NCBI GenBank assembly: GCA_021300125.1
Contig: JAJTHX010000296.1
Location: 1-7,467, forward strand
Reading direction: 5' to 3'
Source of the DNA: Betaproteobacteria bacterium
GTDB lineage: Bacteria; Pseudomonadota; Gammaproteobacteria; Burkholderiales; SG8-41
DNA: 7,467 nucleotides
This document shows positions 6,636-7,467 of the stretch, in pieces. Under the pieces are notes generated by a model, which saw only the letters and a program-made list of their open reading frames with translations, was not told the DNA's origin and ran no database searches. Position 1 is the first letter of the stretch; the number at the start of each line of letters is the position of its first letter. The translations under genes were made by a program, and so were the position numbers.

Positions 6636-7467
6636 ATGCCCACCGTCCACCTCAACGGCACCGATATCCCCCACGAAATCCTCGGCAGCTCCGGATCCTG
6701 GGTCGCGCTGGCCCCGGGTGGGCGCCGCGGCATGGACGACATCCGCTCGCTGGCGGCGCGCATAGCCGCCGGTGGCTTCCGGGTGCTGGTCTATGACCGC
6801 CGCAACTGCGGCGCGGCGCCGGTCAGCGTCGGCGGCGGCAACACCGAGCACGAAGTCTGGGCGGACGACCTGCATGCCCTGTTGCAGCACCTGGGTGCGC
6901 TGCCCGCGTTCATCGGCGGCAGCTCGTCGGGCTGCCGCCTGTCGATCGACTTCGCGCTGCGTTACCCGCAGGCGGTGCGCGGCCTGCTGCTGTGGCGGGT
7001 CACCGGCGGCGCGTTCGCGGTGAAACGGCTGACCGAAAAGTATTACGGCGAATACATCCGCGCCGCGCGCGAGGGCGGCATGGCCGCGGTATGCGCCACC
7101 GCGCATTTCAGCGAACTGATCGCCGTACGCCCGGCCAACCGGGAGGTGCTGATGACGATGGACCCCGCGCAATTCATCAAGGCGATGGGCGAATGGGACG
7201 CGCAGTTCCGCGCTGGCGGCGGCGAACCGGTGATTGGCGCGAGCGAAGCCCAGCTGCGCTCGATCAACATGCCCGCCTGCATCGTGCCCGGCAACGACCT
7301 GACCCACCCCCGCTCCGCCGCGGAGAAGCTCGCGCGCCTGATGCCGCGGGCCGAACTCCATCCGCTGATGGGCAAGGACCTCGATGTGGACGTGGACGCG
7401 CCCGCAAACTGGGACGCCAAGGAAGCGGAGCTCGCGGCCATCCTCACCGCGGGCCTGCGCCGCATGG
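6636..7467 (+). CDS. Alpha/beta hydrolase fold protein, 3' end beyond the window
   Basis: This frame runs open from the ATG at 6636 to the window edge and gives 277 residues, so the gene is nearly complete but has no visible stop. It begins with a short strand region (MPTVHLNGTDI) and has the alpha/beta-hydrolase core: VALAPGG (23-29), FRVLVYDRRNCGAA (48-61), the nucleophile elbow GGSSSGC with Ser97, and the acid strand CIVPGNDLTHP with Asp221. The segment where the catalytic His normally lies after the last strand reads LMGKDLDVDVDAP (244-256), with Asp248 at about the His position. Either a nearby His (224 or 242) takes the role, or the protein is not a classical hydrolase. It follows the Bug gene by 23 bp with an AGAG-type ribosome-binding site, so the two are probably cotranscribed. 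The substrate is unknown. Confidence 0.85.
   Translation, partial: MPTVHLNGTDIPHEILGSSGSWVALAPGGRRGMDDIRSLAARIAAGGFRVLVYDRRNCGAAPVSVGGGNTEHEVWADDLHALLQHLGALPAFIGGSSSGCRLSIDFALRYPQAVRGLLLWRVTGGAFAVKRLTEKYYGEYIRAAREGGMAAVCATAHFSELIAVRPANREVLMTMDPAQFIKAMGEWDAQFRAGGGEPVIGASEAQLRSINMPACIVPGNDLTHPRSAAEKLARLMPRAELHPLMGKDLDVDVDAPANWDAKEAELAAILTAGLRRM

Overview
The window is GC-rich (roughly 65% by eye) chromosomal DNA from a proteobacterium, most likely a betaproteobacterium. The reasons are the RecA and RecX sequences, the gene order thiL-pgpA-pncC-recA-recX, an E. coli-type LexA box, and a Bug/TctC-family periplasmic binding protein, a family strongly expanded in Burkholderiales and relatives. The species cannot be named from the sequence alone.

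The left two thirds (1-5387) is read on the minus strand. In transcription order it holds an alpha/beta hydrolase of the FrsA / 2,6-dihydropseudooxynicotine hydrolase type, then thiL (thiamine-monophosphate kinase) 7 bp later. A 356-bp gap without a recognisable gene follows, then pgpA (phosphatidylglycerophosphatase A), pncC (CinA-like nicotinamide-nucleotide amidase), an AT-rich regulatory region with a LexA/SOS box, recA, recX, and a 33-codon membrane-like small ORF whose start overlaps the recX stop. recA-recX and the small ORF form one SOS-responsive unit: recombinase, its modulator, and an unknown small product.

The right third (5388-7467) is read on the plus strand. It diverges from the hydrolase across a 247-bp intergenic region with a perfect 9-bp-stem hairpin. 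It encodes a Bug/TctC-type solute-binding protein and, 23 bp downstream, a second alpha/beta hydrolase that runs off the window and seems to lack the catalytic histidine where it is usually found. Bug receptors beside hydrolases suggest an accessory uptake and degradation module set next to a conserved housekeeping cluster.

Most of the window is ordinary. The points worth a second look are the small ORF after recX, the stack of dyads in the recA leader, the structured thiL-pgpA gap, the hydrolase attached to thiL, the missing histidine in the last hydrolase and the hairpin ahead of the Bug gene. I see no CRISPR array, tRNA, rRNA, insertion sequence or convincing new defence system.
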